From positions 1-15,681 of the forward strand of contig CAYPQK010000075.1 of NCBI GenBank assembly GCA_964412895.1: a stretch of 15,681 nt of DNA, in the 5' to 3' direction. This DNA is from CALMRE01 sp964412895 (GTDB lineage: Bacteria > UBP6 > UBA1177 > JAKLFG01). Positions within the stretch are counted from its first letter, which is position 1, and the number at the start of each line of letters is the position of its first letter. Of this stretch, positions 6,374-14,350 are shown piece by piece. Both the position numbers and the translations under genes were made by a program. Under the pieces are notes generated by a model that saw only the letters and a list, made by a program, of their open reading frames with translations, was not told where the DNA came from and searched no databases.

Positions 6374-9300
6374 ATGAACACCATGATACGCATAGCGTTC
6401 CTGACGGCGCTCGTCGCGATGGTCGCCTCGTGCGAATTCTTCAAGGAGAACGACCTGCTTGAGGATGTCAAAAAGGACCCGCCGGTCGCCGGCGCCGATA
6501 CCGACACCGCCGACAAGGACGATGTGACCCCCGATGTCGACAACGCCGTCACCTGCGGCAACGGCGGCATCGACGGTACCGAGGAGTGCGACAGCTCTTC
6601 GGGTACGGCTAGCCTTCCCTGCGACCAGCTCGACTCGAACCAGTACAGCGGCGGCACCGCCAACTGCTCCGCCAACTGTGTGTGGGACCGGTCCGGCTGT
6701 ATCGCCAAGACCTGCGGCGACGGCACGGTACAGACCAGCGAGCAGTGCGATATCTCCCTGAGCGAGACGAAGTTGTGCACCGATATCGATCCGAACCTGT
6801 ACAACGGCGGCCAGGCGACCTGCGCCGATAACTGCACATGGAACCTAGCTCCCTGCGTACTCAAGACCTGTGGCAACGGCACGGTCGACACCGGCGAGGA
6901 GTGCGAAGGCGCGCAGACGACCCCCTGCGATGAGATAGACCCGAACAAGATGGGTACGGCGACCTGTATATCCGCGACCTGCAAGTGGGACACCTCCGAG
7001 TGTACCGACGCGGTCAAATGCGGCAACGGAGGGATCGATACGGGCGAGGTCTGCGACGGCGGAGCCAAACCGTGTGTTCAAGTCGATCCGGAAACATGGA
7101 TCAGTGGCGACGCATACTGCAACAGCACTTGTAACGGGTGGGATACCGATGCCTGCGAACCCAAGAGCGACTGCACCTGCGGCAACGGCACGGTCGATGG
7201 CGCCTCGACCGGGTGCGGCGTCACCGAGGCCTGCGAACTGACCCAGACCACCGACTGCGAGGCGCTGGGGTACGACGGCACCGGCACCACCGTCGACTGC
7301 AAACCCGACTGCACCGGCTGGGACACGACCGTCTGCGGCACGGCATCCGTCTGCGGCAACGGCACGGTAGAGGGCATCGAGTCCTGCGACGACGGCAACG
7401 CGCTCAACGGCACCTACGGCCACTGCAACACCATCTGCACCGAGATGGGGCCGCACTGCGGCGACAACAATACCGACAGCGGCTACGAGACCTGCGACGA
7501 CGGCAATCAGGGTTCGGGCGACGGTTGTTCCAGCAACTGCAAGTTCATCGACACCAACTGCACCGCCATCACCGCCGGGCCCTTCAACGGTCAACTTTCG
7601 GATGACGGCATGGGCGGCTCGCTGGCGATGTTCGTCGCCGAATTCACGCCGAACGAAGGATCGGGCTCCCTCCCTGAAATGTTCTTCTTTTATGTCGATG
7701 ACGATTTCATCCCGGTCAAAAGTCAGGTATACCTCATTTCCGAGAGCGTGAAGGACGATTATGGTTCGCAGGCGATGGTCGACTACGACGGATCGAGCGG
7801 TACCGTAGGCATCACCTTCCTTGCATACGACGGTCAGATGTTCTTCAACGACTACGATCTCGACGGGAACGGCAAATTCACCGATTCGGCATGGGGACAG
7901 GTCAATGGGGTCTACTTCGGTGAGGTCAACTCGACCGGTCAGTGGGTCAGCAACGGTCAGTGCCGCTACCTTGCAACCGCTTCGTGGGATCTCATTGATT
8001 ATCCGGTCATCACCGATCTGACCGCCTCCTATTCCGGAACGGTCAACACCGTCCAGCTCCAGTGGACCGCGCCGGGCAACCCGTCGCGCTACAACCAGTA
8101 TCGGATATGCGTCGATGGCGCCGATTGCAACGATGTCGCGGCGGGGATGAGTCCCGGCGGCACCGAGATACGGACCGTCACCGTGTCGTGGTACACCGGA
8201 AACCATCAGATATCGGTACAGCCTCTCCGCGACGGCGCCACCGTAACGATAGCCGCCACCATCACGGTCGACACCGACGGTCACGCCGAACTGGCGCCCG
8301 TTTCGGGGATCGATTTCGGGCTGGTCGGTTATAACTCCTATCTGGACCGCGCGGTGACCATCAACAACACCTCGTCGTTGGTCGACCTCATCATCAACGA
8401 AACGACCCTGCCGATGGACTGCACCGGCAAGGTGACGATCCTGTCGGGCACTGTCACCCCCGCCTCTCAAATAACGGTCGATCCGGGCACATTCCACGCG
8501 GTGGTTCTGCGGTACGCCCCGACCGAGACATCGACCTGCACCGACGGGCAGTTCCGCGCCCAGTACATAGTGACCGACAGCGGTGGTCCGACCTACGCTG
8601 AAGAGACCCTCCCGGTGATCGGCAGTTCCGAGAACACTCCGCCGGTCATCACCGATATCACCTTCTCCAAGAATCCGGTGAAGAACAGCGAGGGAACGAC
8701 ACGGATGAGTGTGTTCGTTCAGGACGAGAATGTTATCGCCCTGTCCGTCATGGACGGCGTCGCGGGCTTCGCCGATCTTCGCGAGCTGGGCGACGGACCC
8801 CGCGTGGGTCTGGGCAATACCACCTATTCGACGGGGGAGAATCACTGGCACTGGTGGCGCGACATCGATGTCTCGACACTCGGCAACGGCGTCTATGTGA
8901 TCCCGATAACGGTGACCGATTCGGCGGGACACACCGCGAAAACCAACGCGTCCTTCGCCGTCTATTCGGGGAACATCGTCGAGGTCGGCGACGGGAAGAC
9001 ATACACCACCATCAGGGACGCGGTCACCTACGCCGGGACCGGCGATGTGGTGGTGGTTTATCCCGGTACCTATACCGGCAGCGAGAACGAGGACATGAAC
9101 CCCAACGGCGATATGGTCATCGTCTACGGCATCGACGGGCCGGAGAACACCATTATCTCGAGCACCTCCGCGAATCATGCCGTTCTGGTGAATTCGGATG
9201 TTTCCGATTTCGTCGTGGCGGGTTTTACCTTCACGAACCACACCAACGGCCCGGTCTATATAGCCGGCGGCTCCAGTCAGCAAAAGGTCACCATTACCAA

Positions 9301-10204
9301 TTGCAAGTTCGAGAACAACAGCAATACCCTTGATGGCGGCGCTATAGAAGCCAGCGGCAGCGCGATCAATATCACCGTGGCGCACAGCGTGTTCCGCGGC
9401 AACAGTACCCCTAGTGCGGGCGGCGCGATCTATGCCGTCTCCGGTGCGTCGCTCTATGCCGTGGATGTCCTTTTCGACGACAATACCGCGTTGATAGGCG
9501 GCGCGGTCGCCGTCAATTCGGCCGGACCGCTCACCTTCGACCGGTGTACCTTCACCGGCAACGAGGGAACGGTGCAGGGCGGTGCGTTGAATATCGTCTC
9601 GGCCAACGGAATGATCGAGATGCGCAACTCCATCGTCACGCAGAATCTGAGCGGCGGCCACGGCGGCGGCCTCTTCATCGACGATTCGACCTCCCTGCCG
9701 CCGACGGTCAAGATATACAACAGCACCATCGTCGAGAATGTGGCTACCTACGATGGCGGCGGCATCATCGTGATGAAGGGCTCGCTCGAGATGAAGGACA
9801 GCATCCTTTTCTTCAACACGGCGGGGGCCGGACTGACGACCCAGCTCACGATCTACGACGACGGCGCGGCGCCTGTCGAGGTCTCCTCGGCGGTGGTGCA
9901 GAACTGCGCCATCGGCGGCGGCACCAACCCCATCAGCGACACCGGCACCCGCATCAACGCTCCGAACGGATTCATCGCCGGTCAGCAGGGGAACATCATC
10001 GACGATCCGCAGTTCGTCGGCGGTACCACCGGCGGCGTGATGAAATACCGTCTGAACAGCAGTTCCCCCTGCATCGACACCGGCTCCGACGGCTCGATGG
10101 TGCCGACCTACGACTTCCTCGGCTACTCGCGCTACAATGTCGCGGGCAAGGGCGACGGTACCGGCATCGAGAACGACATGGGTGCCTTCGAGTATCAGCC
10201 GTAA
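6374..10204 (+). CDS. Giant lipoprotein: seven myxococcal Cys-rich repeats, beta domains and C-terminal parallel beta-helix
   Basis: A 1276-residue lipoprotein starting at an ATG with a GGGAGGG site four bases upstream. An earlier in-frame ATG lies inside the PEGA gene and lacks a signal sequence. The lipobox VASC gives the lipidated Cys20. Residues 41-58 are an Asp/Thr linker. Residues 61-396 hold seven units of the CGNG...D.GE.CD type (starts 61, 114, 166, 216, 269, 327, 362; the last contains CDDGNQGSGDGCSSNC), matching Myxococcus Cys-rich repeat/DUF4215 families. Residues 397-535 look like a globular domain. Residues 540-635 resemble fibronectin/Ig-like folds (LQWTAPGNPSRYNQYRICV), with further beta-sandwich-like regions to about 865. 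Residues 870-1225 form a right-handed beta-helix (GKTYTTIRDAVTYAGTGDVV, repeated GGAI/GGAV/GGAL turns), and the end GTGIENDMGAFEYQP is typical of these secreted helices. It is probably a cell-surface adhesin or glycan-binding protein; no catalytic residues are evident. Confidence 0.85.
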   Translation: MNTMIRIAFLTALVAMVASCEFFKENDLLEDVKKDPPVAGADTDTADKDDVTPDVDNAVTCGNGGIDGTEECDSSSGTASLPCDQLDSNQYSGGTANCSANCVWDRSGCIAKTCGDGTVQTSEQCDISLSETKLCTDIDPNLYNGGQATCADNCTWNLAPCVLKTCGNGTVDTGEECEGAQTTPCDEIDPNKMGTATCISATCKWDTSECTDAVKCGNGGIDTGEVCDGGAKPCVQVDPETWISGDAYCNSTCNGWDTDACEPKSDCTCGNGTVDGASTGCGVTEACELTQTTDCEALGYDGTGTTVDCKPDCTGWDTTVCGTASVCGNGTVEGIESCDDGNALNGTYGHCNTICTEMGPHCGDNNTDSGYETCDDGNQGSGDGCSSNCKFIDTNCTAITAGPFNGQLSDDGMGGSLAMFVAEFTPNEGSGSLPEMFFFYVDDDFIPVKSQVYLISESVKDDYGSQAMVDYDGSSGTVGITFLAYDGQMFFNDYDLDGNGKFTDSAWGQVNGVYFGEVNSTGQWVSNGQCRYLATASWDLIDYPVITDLTASYSGTVNTVQLQWTAPGNPSRYNQYRICVDGADCNDVAAGMSPGGTEIRTVTVSWYTGNHQISVQPLRDGATVTIAATITVDTDGHAELAPVSGIDFGLVGYNSYLDRAVTINNTSSLVDLIINETTLPMDCTGKVTILSGTVTPASQITVDPGTFHAVVLRYAPTETSTCTDGQFRAQYIVTDSGGPTYAEETLPVIGSSENTPPVITDITFSKNPVKNSEGTTRMSVFVQDENVIALSVMDGVAGFADLRELGDGPRVGLGNTTYSTGENHWHWWRDIDVSTLGNGVYVIPITVTDSAGHTAKTNASFAVYSGNIVEVGDGKTYTTIRDAVTYAGTGDVVVVYPGTYTGSENEDMNPNGDMVIVYGIDGPENTIISSTSANHAVLVNSDVSDFVVAGFTFTNHTNGPVYIAGGSSQQKVTITNCKFENNSNTLDGGAIEASGSAINITVAHSVFRGNSTPSAGGAIYAVSGASLYAVDVLFDDNTALIGGAVAVNSAGPLTFDRCTFTGNEGTVQGGALNIVSANGMIEMRNSIVTQNLSGGHGGGLFIDDSTSLPPTVKIYNSTIVENVATYDGGGIIVMKGSLEMKDSILFFNTAGAGLTTQLTIYDDGAAPVEVSSAVVQNCAIGGGTNPISDTGTRINAPNGFIAGQQGNIIDDPQFVGGTTGGVMKYRLNSSSPCIDTGSDGSMVPTYDFLGYSRYNVAGKGDGTGIENDMGAFEYQP
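6554..7561 (+). repeat. Seven Cys-rich protein repeats (about 50 residues each)
   Basis: This segment encodes repeats of the pattern CGNGxxDxGExCD ... PC.x3D ... AxCxxxCxWDxSxC. Units one to four are the most alike, unit five carries a duplicated CxCGNG start and an insertion, and units six and seven are the short CDDGN form. The high Cys content, with paired spacing, implies disulfide-stapled modules outside the cytoplasm. Confidence 0.8.
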
Positions 10205-10207
10205 CCG

Positions 10208-10741
10208 ATGAGCCTTCTCAAACCGCCGGTCCCGGCGAACCTCACCTGTTCTATAACCTACCGCGATGAACATATCTATGCCGACGCGCTGGCACTGCTC
10301 GTGGAACACTACGGCGCGGTCGACGCGGCGAGCGACATCTATGCTTTTTCTTCCATTTCCGGTCACTACGACGGCGAGATGGGCGGCCCGCTCGTGAAGC
10401 GGATCGTCTCGTTCGAACGGTTACTGCCGCGTGACCGGCTTGCGGAGGCGAAGCGGTTCGCGACCGGTCTTGAGGACCACTTCGCGGTCGACGGCAAGCG
10501 GCAGATCAACCTCGATCCGGGACTCCTCACGATGGAGAATTTCCTCCTGTCGACCGGCAAGAACCACAGCCACCGCATCTACCTGCACGACGGGGTCTGG
10601 GCCGAGGTGACCCTGCTGTTCACCAAACACGCGACCATTCAGGAACTGCCGTGGACCTACCGCGATTATCTGCGCGATCCGGCCGCGGCGTTCCTGCTGT
10701 CTCTGCGCGGCATCTATAAAAAGAAACTGGCGGCACTATGA
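10208..10741 (+). CDS. DUF4416 family protein
   Basis: A 177-residue soluble protein without signal peptide or membrane segments. It matches the DUF4416 pattern along its length: HYDGEMG (53-59), KRIVSFERLL (64-73), a NLDPGLL motif (101-107), KNHSHRIYLHDGVWAEVTL (118-136) and LPWTYRDYL (147-155). The family is widespread in deltaproteobacteria and related phyla and has no established function. The conserved Asp, His, Tyr and Glu clusters suggest an enzyme or ligand-binding pocket. The ATG lies three bases after the stop of the giant lipoprotein with no Shine-Dalgarno sequence, so translation is probably coupled. Its own stop overlaps the next start as ATGA. The cytoplasmic nature contrasts with the surface proteins upstream. 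Confidence 0.85.
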   Translation: MSLLKPPVPANLTCSITYRDEHIYADALALLVEHYGAVDAASDIYAFSSISGHYDGEMGGPLVKRIVSFERLLPRDRLAEAKRFATGLEDHFAVDGKRQINLDPGLLTMENFLLSTGKNHSHRIYLHDGVWAEVTLLFTKHATIQELPWTYRDYLRDPAAAFLLSLRGIYKKKLAAL

Positions 10742-11310
10742 TACTCGTCGTATTCGCCACACCGCCCGAGAACCCGTTCGATGTGCGCCTTGAGAAGGGC
10801 GTCGTCACGCCGTTCGAAGGCCTGTGGTTGCTCCTTGCCGGGATAGGTGTCCGGGCCGGGGAACGGCTCGAAGAAGCGCTTTCGGCGCATCCCGAGGTGA
10901 CCGGCGTGCTCGAATTCGGCGGCGCGGCGGCGGTCAGTGGCGCGGAGGTCGGGACGCACTACGCGATAGCGCGCGTCTTTTCGACCGGCGGGGTCCCCAC
11001 CGGCGCCCTTGCTCCGGTGCCGGGACTGCCCCGCGCGGCGGCGGTGTGCGCCGAAGAGATCTACCGCGGCGGCGGCTTCCCGTGGAGCGCGGCGGCGGGA
11101 CTGCCGCTTCTCTACACGATGGAAACGGGGCTGTTGCGCGATGTCTGCCAGCGGCGCGACCTTCCCTTCCGCAGTATCCGGATCGCCACCGACGACGGCC
11201 GCGGCGATATCCGGGGACGCTATCAGGCGGTGCTCGGCACCGCGCGGAATGAGACGGCGAACCTCATCGGCGAGGCGGTGTTGCATTTCGCGCCGGGGCA
11301 GATAGGATGA
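10738..11310 (+). CDS. Short nucleoside phosphorylase / nucleosidase-like protein (PNP_UDP_1 superfamily)
   Basis: A 190-residue cytoplasmic protein. LLLAGIGVRAGERLEEAL (31-48) corresponds to the GIGK-NAA phosphate/substrate loop, LEFGGAAAVSGAEVGTHYAIARVF (58-81) to the G-(S/L)AG-x-VGD strand pair, and TMETGLLRDVC (127-137) to the ME ribose-binding motif (Glu129). RSIRIATDDGRGD (145-157) corresponds to the IR-x-(I/V)SD catalytic loop (Asp152 or Asp153). The family cleaves the N-glycosidic bond of nucleosides such as MTA, SAH or futalosine. At 190 residues it is shorter than typical MTAN (about 230). The segment between 85 and 120 is divergent and Gly/Ala-rich, so substrate cannot be assigned. 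Futalosine hydrolase (MqnB, menaquinone synthesis) is one possibility. The gene starts inside the DUF4416 stop (ATGA), pointing to a shared pathway. Confidence 0.7.
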   Translation: MILVVFATPPENPFDVRLEKGVVTPFEGLWLLLAGIGVRAGERLEEALSAHPEVTGVLEFGGAAAVSGAEVGTHYAIARVFSTGGVPTGALAPVPGLPRAAAVCAEEIYRGGGFPWSAAAGLPLLYTMETGLLRDVCQRRDLPFRSIRIATDDGRGDIRGRYQAVLGTARNETANLIGEAVLHFAPGQIG

Positions 11311-11338
11311 CGACGGACCGACTTTTCCGGAGAAGGCA

Positions 11339-12142
11339 ATGACCCTGCGGATTCTTTTTCTTTCGCTCATACTGCTTTCCGTTTCGTGCGCTCCCGAACG
11401 GATATCGGACTGGAAACGGGGGCTCAACCACCTGCAGATGGAACAGTACCGCGAAGCAATAGCGCCGCTGGAAAAGGAGCTGGCGCGGCGGCCGGAGCAA
11501 TACGAGGCGCAGTGTCTCATCGGCTACGCCCACGAGAAACTCGGAGAACACGACGCGGCGCTCGCCGCCTATACCAAGACGCTGGTGCTCAATCCGGTAA
11601 ACGCCTGCGCCTTCGCCGGTTCGGGCCGTATCTACGCGGCGCGGAAACAGTGGACCGAGGCATGGGTCGCCCTCCTGCAGGCGCGCGGCTATGAGGCGAA
11701 TACAACGCAACTCGCCCTCTACCCCGCCCTGCGCGCCGCGGTCGACGCCGGAGAACTTCTCGTGACGGCCCCTCCCGCGCCGAGCGGCGCCGACACCACT
11801 CCCCGCACCGTCACCGTCACGGTATCGGTGACCGCAGCCACGCTGGAAAAACGCTCCGCGATAACCGTCACCGCCGCCGCACCCGAGGCGTTGACCCCGT
11901 TCGATCAGGCCTTCGTATCGCTCCTTGCCGCCACGGCGGGCGACCGCATCGCGCGGTGTCACGATCTGTTCTACGCGGCGGGAAAACCGGCGGCGCTCGA
12001 CGAGCGCTTCATCCTGCCGCTCCGCCCCGACGGCACCGTCGATACCCCCCCGGAGGATCCCGAAAAACTTCCGGCCGATATGAAGGAATGTGTGCTGACC
12101 GCCCTTTCGGCGCTCCGGTTCACGGCACAGCCGGCGCAGTAG
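11339..12142 (+). CDS. TPR lipoprotein with AgmX/PglI-like C-terminus
   Basis: A 267-residue predicted lipoprotein: LSVSC places the lipidated Cys at 17. Residues 24-120 contain about three TPR units (ISDWKRGLNHLQMEQYREAI, then YEAQCLIGYAHEKLGEHDAA, then ACAFAGSGRIYAARKQWTEA), a protein-binding scaffold. Residues 143-185 are a Pro/Thr/Val-rich linker. Residues 190-262 hold a short domain with RCHDLFYAAGKPAALDERFI and MKECVLTALSALRFTAQP. This resembles the AgmX/PglI C-terminal domain of myxococcal gliding and envelope proteins, with its two conserved Cys (207, 251). The ATG is preceded by GGAGAAGG, 28 bases after the nucleosidase stop. It is the last plus-strand gene, and its 3' end overlaps the opposing glycosyltransferase gene by 23 bases. 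An envelope assembly role is inferred. Confidence 0.8.
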   Translation: MTLRILFLSLILLSVSCAPERISDWKRGLNHLQMEQYREAIAPLEKELARRPEQYEAQCLIGYAHEKLGEHDAALAAYTKTLVLNPVNACAFAGSGRIYAARKQWTEAWVALLQARGYEANTTQLALYPALRAAVDAGELLVTAPPAPSGADTTPRTVTVTVSVTAATLEKRSAITVTAAAPEALTPFDQAFVSLLAATAGDRIARCHDLFYAAGKPAALDERFILPLRPDGTVDTPPEDPEKLPADMKECVLTALSALRFTAQPAQ

Positions 12143-13547
12143 CCGGCTCCACCCGGTACAGATTGAAATCGGGCCGCTTGAGGAGCGGCGTCAACCGCTC
12201 CTTGGCGGCGGAGAGCGCCTTGAGATCGCAGTTCTCCGGGCTCATCGGCCAGTGACGGCAGTAGATCATCATCAGGAACATCGTATCGCTCATGATGTAG
12301 TCGTTCCTGAGGAGGCATTCGTCCCCCTTCCCGGCGCAGTACATCCATTCGATGGGTTGGAGATTCGGCCGCTGTCCTGCCTTTTCGGCGATATATTCGG
12401 CCTTGCGCGGCAGGGTGATGCCGATGCGGGCGTTCGGCCATTCCTGCTCCACCAGCGCGAAGGCCTCGCGGAAGGCCGCCTCGTCGGAGCGGTCGGCGAG
12501 CCGCAGGAAGGCGGGCACGGCAAAGGTGACCATGATGAGTCCGTAGAGAACGGCGAAGCGCGGCCGCGTCGCCAGATAGCGGGCGACGAAGAACGACAGA
12601 AAGAGCTGTACCGGCAATAGGTAGTAGGGGAACTTCTTCGGAAAGGCCATGAAGAAGGGAATGAAAATGATGAGGAATCCGGCGGCGAACCGCAGGATGA
12701 ACCGGTCGCGCCACTCGGCGCGCGGCATCGCTATGAAGGCAAGCACCGCGACGACCAGCGTGAAGAGCGTGAAGCTCTCGAACCAGCCGGGACGCGGGAA
12801 GTGGGTCGCCCCGTAGATGAGCCCCCAGTTCTTGACGATGGCGTCGAGCGACAGGTTGTTCCAGAGGAGGAGCGGGGTGGTCACCTCGTAGAAAAGATCG
12901 TATTCGTGCGGCAGAAGCGTCTGGATGAAAAGCGGCAGGAAAAGGAGTGCGAAAAGTCCGCTCCAGATCATCATGCCGCGCCGGTCGCGCCGCAGGGCGA
13001 AGAGGAATAGCGGCAGAGCGCCGAGCGCCGTCTCCTTCACCCAGAGCGCCGCCCCGAAGGCGACCGCCGACAGGATGAGATCGCGCCGCGATCCGGTCGC
13101 GAGCGTTCCCTGCAGGAAATAGGCGGCCAGCAGCAGCAGGCATATCCACGGCGTCTCGACCATCCCGACGACCGACAGGTGCCACCCCCACGGCAGGATG
13201 AACCACAGCGCGGCGGCGATGATCCCCGCCCGCGTCGTCAGCCCCGACCGGACCGCGAGGAGATACATGAGCGGCGGTATGCCGGAGGAAAAAAGCGTCG
13301 TCACGATGCGCACCGCGTAGAGCCGGTCGACGCCGAGTTTGATAAGAACTGCGGCGATATAGTTAAAGAGCGGCGGGAAGAAAAAGAGATCGTTACTTCC
13401 GTAGAGGTTGAGCCAGCCGCCCTTCACGGCGAGATTCTGCGCGGTCCACGCGTAGGCCGACTCGTCGTAGGGGATGTTCATGAACGGGATGCAGATACCG
13501 TGAAGCAGCAGCGCGGCGACAAAGAGGATGAGCGCCGTCCGTTTCAT
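12120..13547 (-). CDS. GT39 (PMT/ArnT-like) membrane glycosyltransferase
   Basis: A 475-residue integral membrane protein with about ten hydrophobic segments in the first 370 residues and a hydrophilic C-terminal region with several Cys. The first periplasmic loop has the family motif IPYDESAYAWTAQNLA (25-40) with the acidic pair Asp28/Glu29. This is followed by FFFPPLFNYI (55-64), the position of the KPPL motif, here without its lysine. GT39-like enzymes (ArnT, PMT, PMT_2 domain) move sugars from polyprenyl-phosphate carriers to lipids or proteins on the outer face of the membrane. Donor and acceptor cannot be told from sequence. It starts six bases after the stop of the steroid-reductase-like gene, with a weak AGGA, and forms an operon with it. 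The C-terminal codons overlap the TPR lipoprotein gene on the other strand. Confidence 0.85.
   Translation of the reverse strand: MKRTALILFVAALLLHGICIPFMNIPYDESAYAWTAQNLAVKGGWLNLYGSNDLFFFPPLFNYIAAVLIKLGVDRLYAVRIVTTLFSSGIPPLMYLLAVRSGLTTRAGIIAAALWFILPWGWHLSVVGMVETPWICLLLLAAYFLQGTLATGSRRDLILSAVAFGAALWVKETALGALPLFLFALRRDRRGMMIWSGLFALLFLPLFIQTLLPHEYDLFYEVTTPLLLWNNLSLDAIVKNWGLIYGATHFPRPGWFESFTLFTLVVAVLAFIAMPRAEWRDRFILRFAAGFLIIFIPFFMAFPKKFPYYLLPVQLFLSFFVARYLATRPRFAVLYGLIMVTFAVPAFLRLADRSDEAAFREAFALVEQEWPNARIGITLPRKAEYIAEKAGQRPNLQPIEWMYCAGKGDECLLRNDYIMSDTMFLMMIYCRHWPMSPENCDLKALSAAKERLTPLLKRPDFNLYRVEPATAPAVP
12129..12148. other. Inverted repeat at the convergent gene junction
   Basis: AGCCGGC and GCCGGCT form a perfect 7-bp stem with a six-base loop (GCAGTA) holding the TPR stop codon. 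It sits where two genes converge and overlap. Neither side has a U-run, so it is not a classical intrinsic terminator. It could still block transcripts or protect 3' ends on either strand. Confidence 0.45.
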
Positions 13548-13553
13548 GCGGTC

Positions 13554-14303
13554 CTAATAAATGAAGGGTATGATGCGGCGCCGTTCGGCCGGATAATCGG
13601 GAAAGGTACTGCGGTACCATTTCCAGTGGACATGGGCGCGCGGCACGAGATTCGCGGCGGTGAAGACGGCGAAGGCGAGTCCCGCCCACGACCAAGTGAG
13701 CAGCGCCCAGCCGGTCCATTCGAGCAGTTCGCCGAAGTAGTTGGGGCTTGCGACGAACCGGTGGAGTCCCGCCATCGGGACCTTGTAGCCCGTCTCGCCC
13801 GGCTTGCGGAGCGTCCGTAGGACCTGATCGCTGTGGAGGTTGATAATGAACCCGGCGAGAAAGACCGCCAGCCCCGCGATGAAACGCGGATCCCACAGCC
13901 ACGAGATATCGTAACTCGCGCGGTGGTAGAGCCACCAGCCGTTGACCCAGCCGTTCATCATGTTGAACATGACCGAAAAGAGGACGATGAGCACCGGCGT
14001 ACCGCGGCCGCCCCGCATGAGGAGCGGGAAGAGGAAGGTGCGCTGGATATAGTGCAGCTGCCAGAGGCAGAGGAATACCGTGCCGACGATCGTGATACTG
14101 CCGGTCGCGTAGAGCGCCGTGATGGTGAGGACCGCCAGCAGTTCCATCGCGACCCAGCCGGGACGGGCGGGGACGAGCGGACCCCAGCCGGTATGGGTGT
14201 GGCGGCCGTAGGGAACGGTGATGAAGTAGAGGGCGACAAAGACGAAGGCGGCCGAGGCGAACTGGGCCACGAGCAGCATGTCGTAGAGGGCGTCGAGCGT
14301 CAT
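13554..14303 (-). CDS. 3-oxo-5-alpha-steroid 4-dehydrogenase (SRD5A-like) membrane enzyme
   Basis: A 249-residue multi-spanning membrane protein of the same length as animal SRD5A1/2 (about 255-260). Motifs run in the SRD5A order: PYGRHT (31-36), WVAMELLAVL (50-59; Glu54 aligns with the catalytic Gln-Glu pair), HYIQRTFLFPLLMRG (84-98; the Tyr85 position binds substrate), DPRFIAGL (138-145), NLHSDQVLRTLRKPGETGYK (155-174, NADPH contacts), SPNYFGELLEWTGWAL (186-201), RAHVHWKWY (222-230) and a terminal YPAERRRIIPF. This family reduces the delta-4,5 double bond of 3-oxo-steroids with NADPH. The bacterial substrate could be a steroid or a polyprenyl-type enone. The ATG has GGAGG upstream. It heads an operon with a GT39 enzyme. 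All the catalytic motifs I can check are present. Confidence 0.88.
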   Translation of the reverse strand: MTLDALYDMLLVAQFASAAFVFVALYFITVPYGRHTHTGWGPLVPARPGWVAMELLAVLTITALYATGSITIVGTVFLCLWQLHYIQRTFLFPLLMRGGRGTPVLIVLFSVMFNMMNGWVNGWWLYHRASYDISWLWDPRFIAGLAVFLAGFIINLHSDQVLRTLRKPGETGYKVPMAGLHRFVASPNYFGELLEWTGWALLTWSWAGLAFAVFTAANLVPRAHVHWKWYRSTFPDYPAERRRIIPFIY

Positions 14304-14350
14304 GAGGCCTCCGTGAGCGGTGGTTCCGGTTGGCGCAACTCTTGATGAGA

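Noticed and set aside
6845..10366. A 1173-codon open frame on the minus strand, antisense to the giant lipoprotein
   Set aside because: It mirrors the codon bias of a GC-rich gene on the opposite strand, has no recognisable domain, signal or ribosome-binding site, and runs through the well-supported repeats and beta-helix coding.
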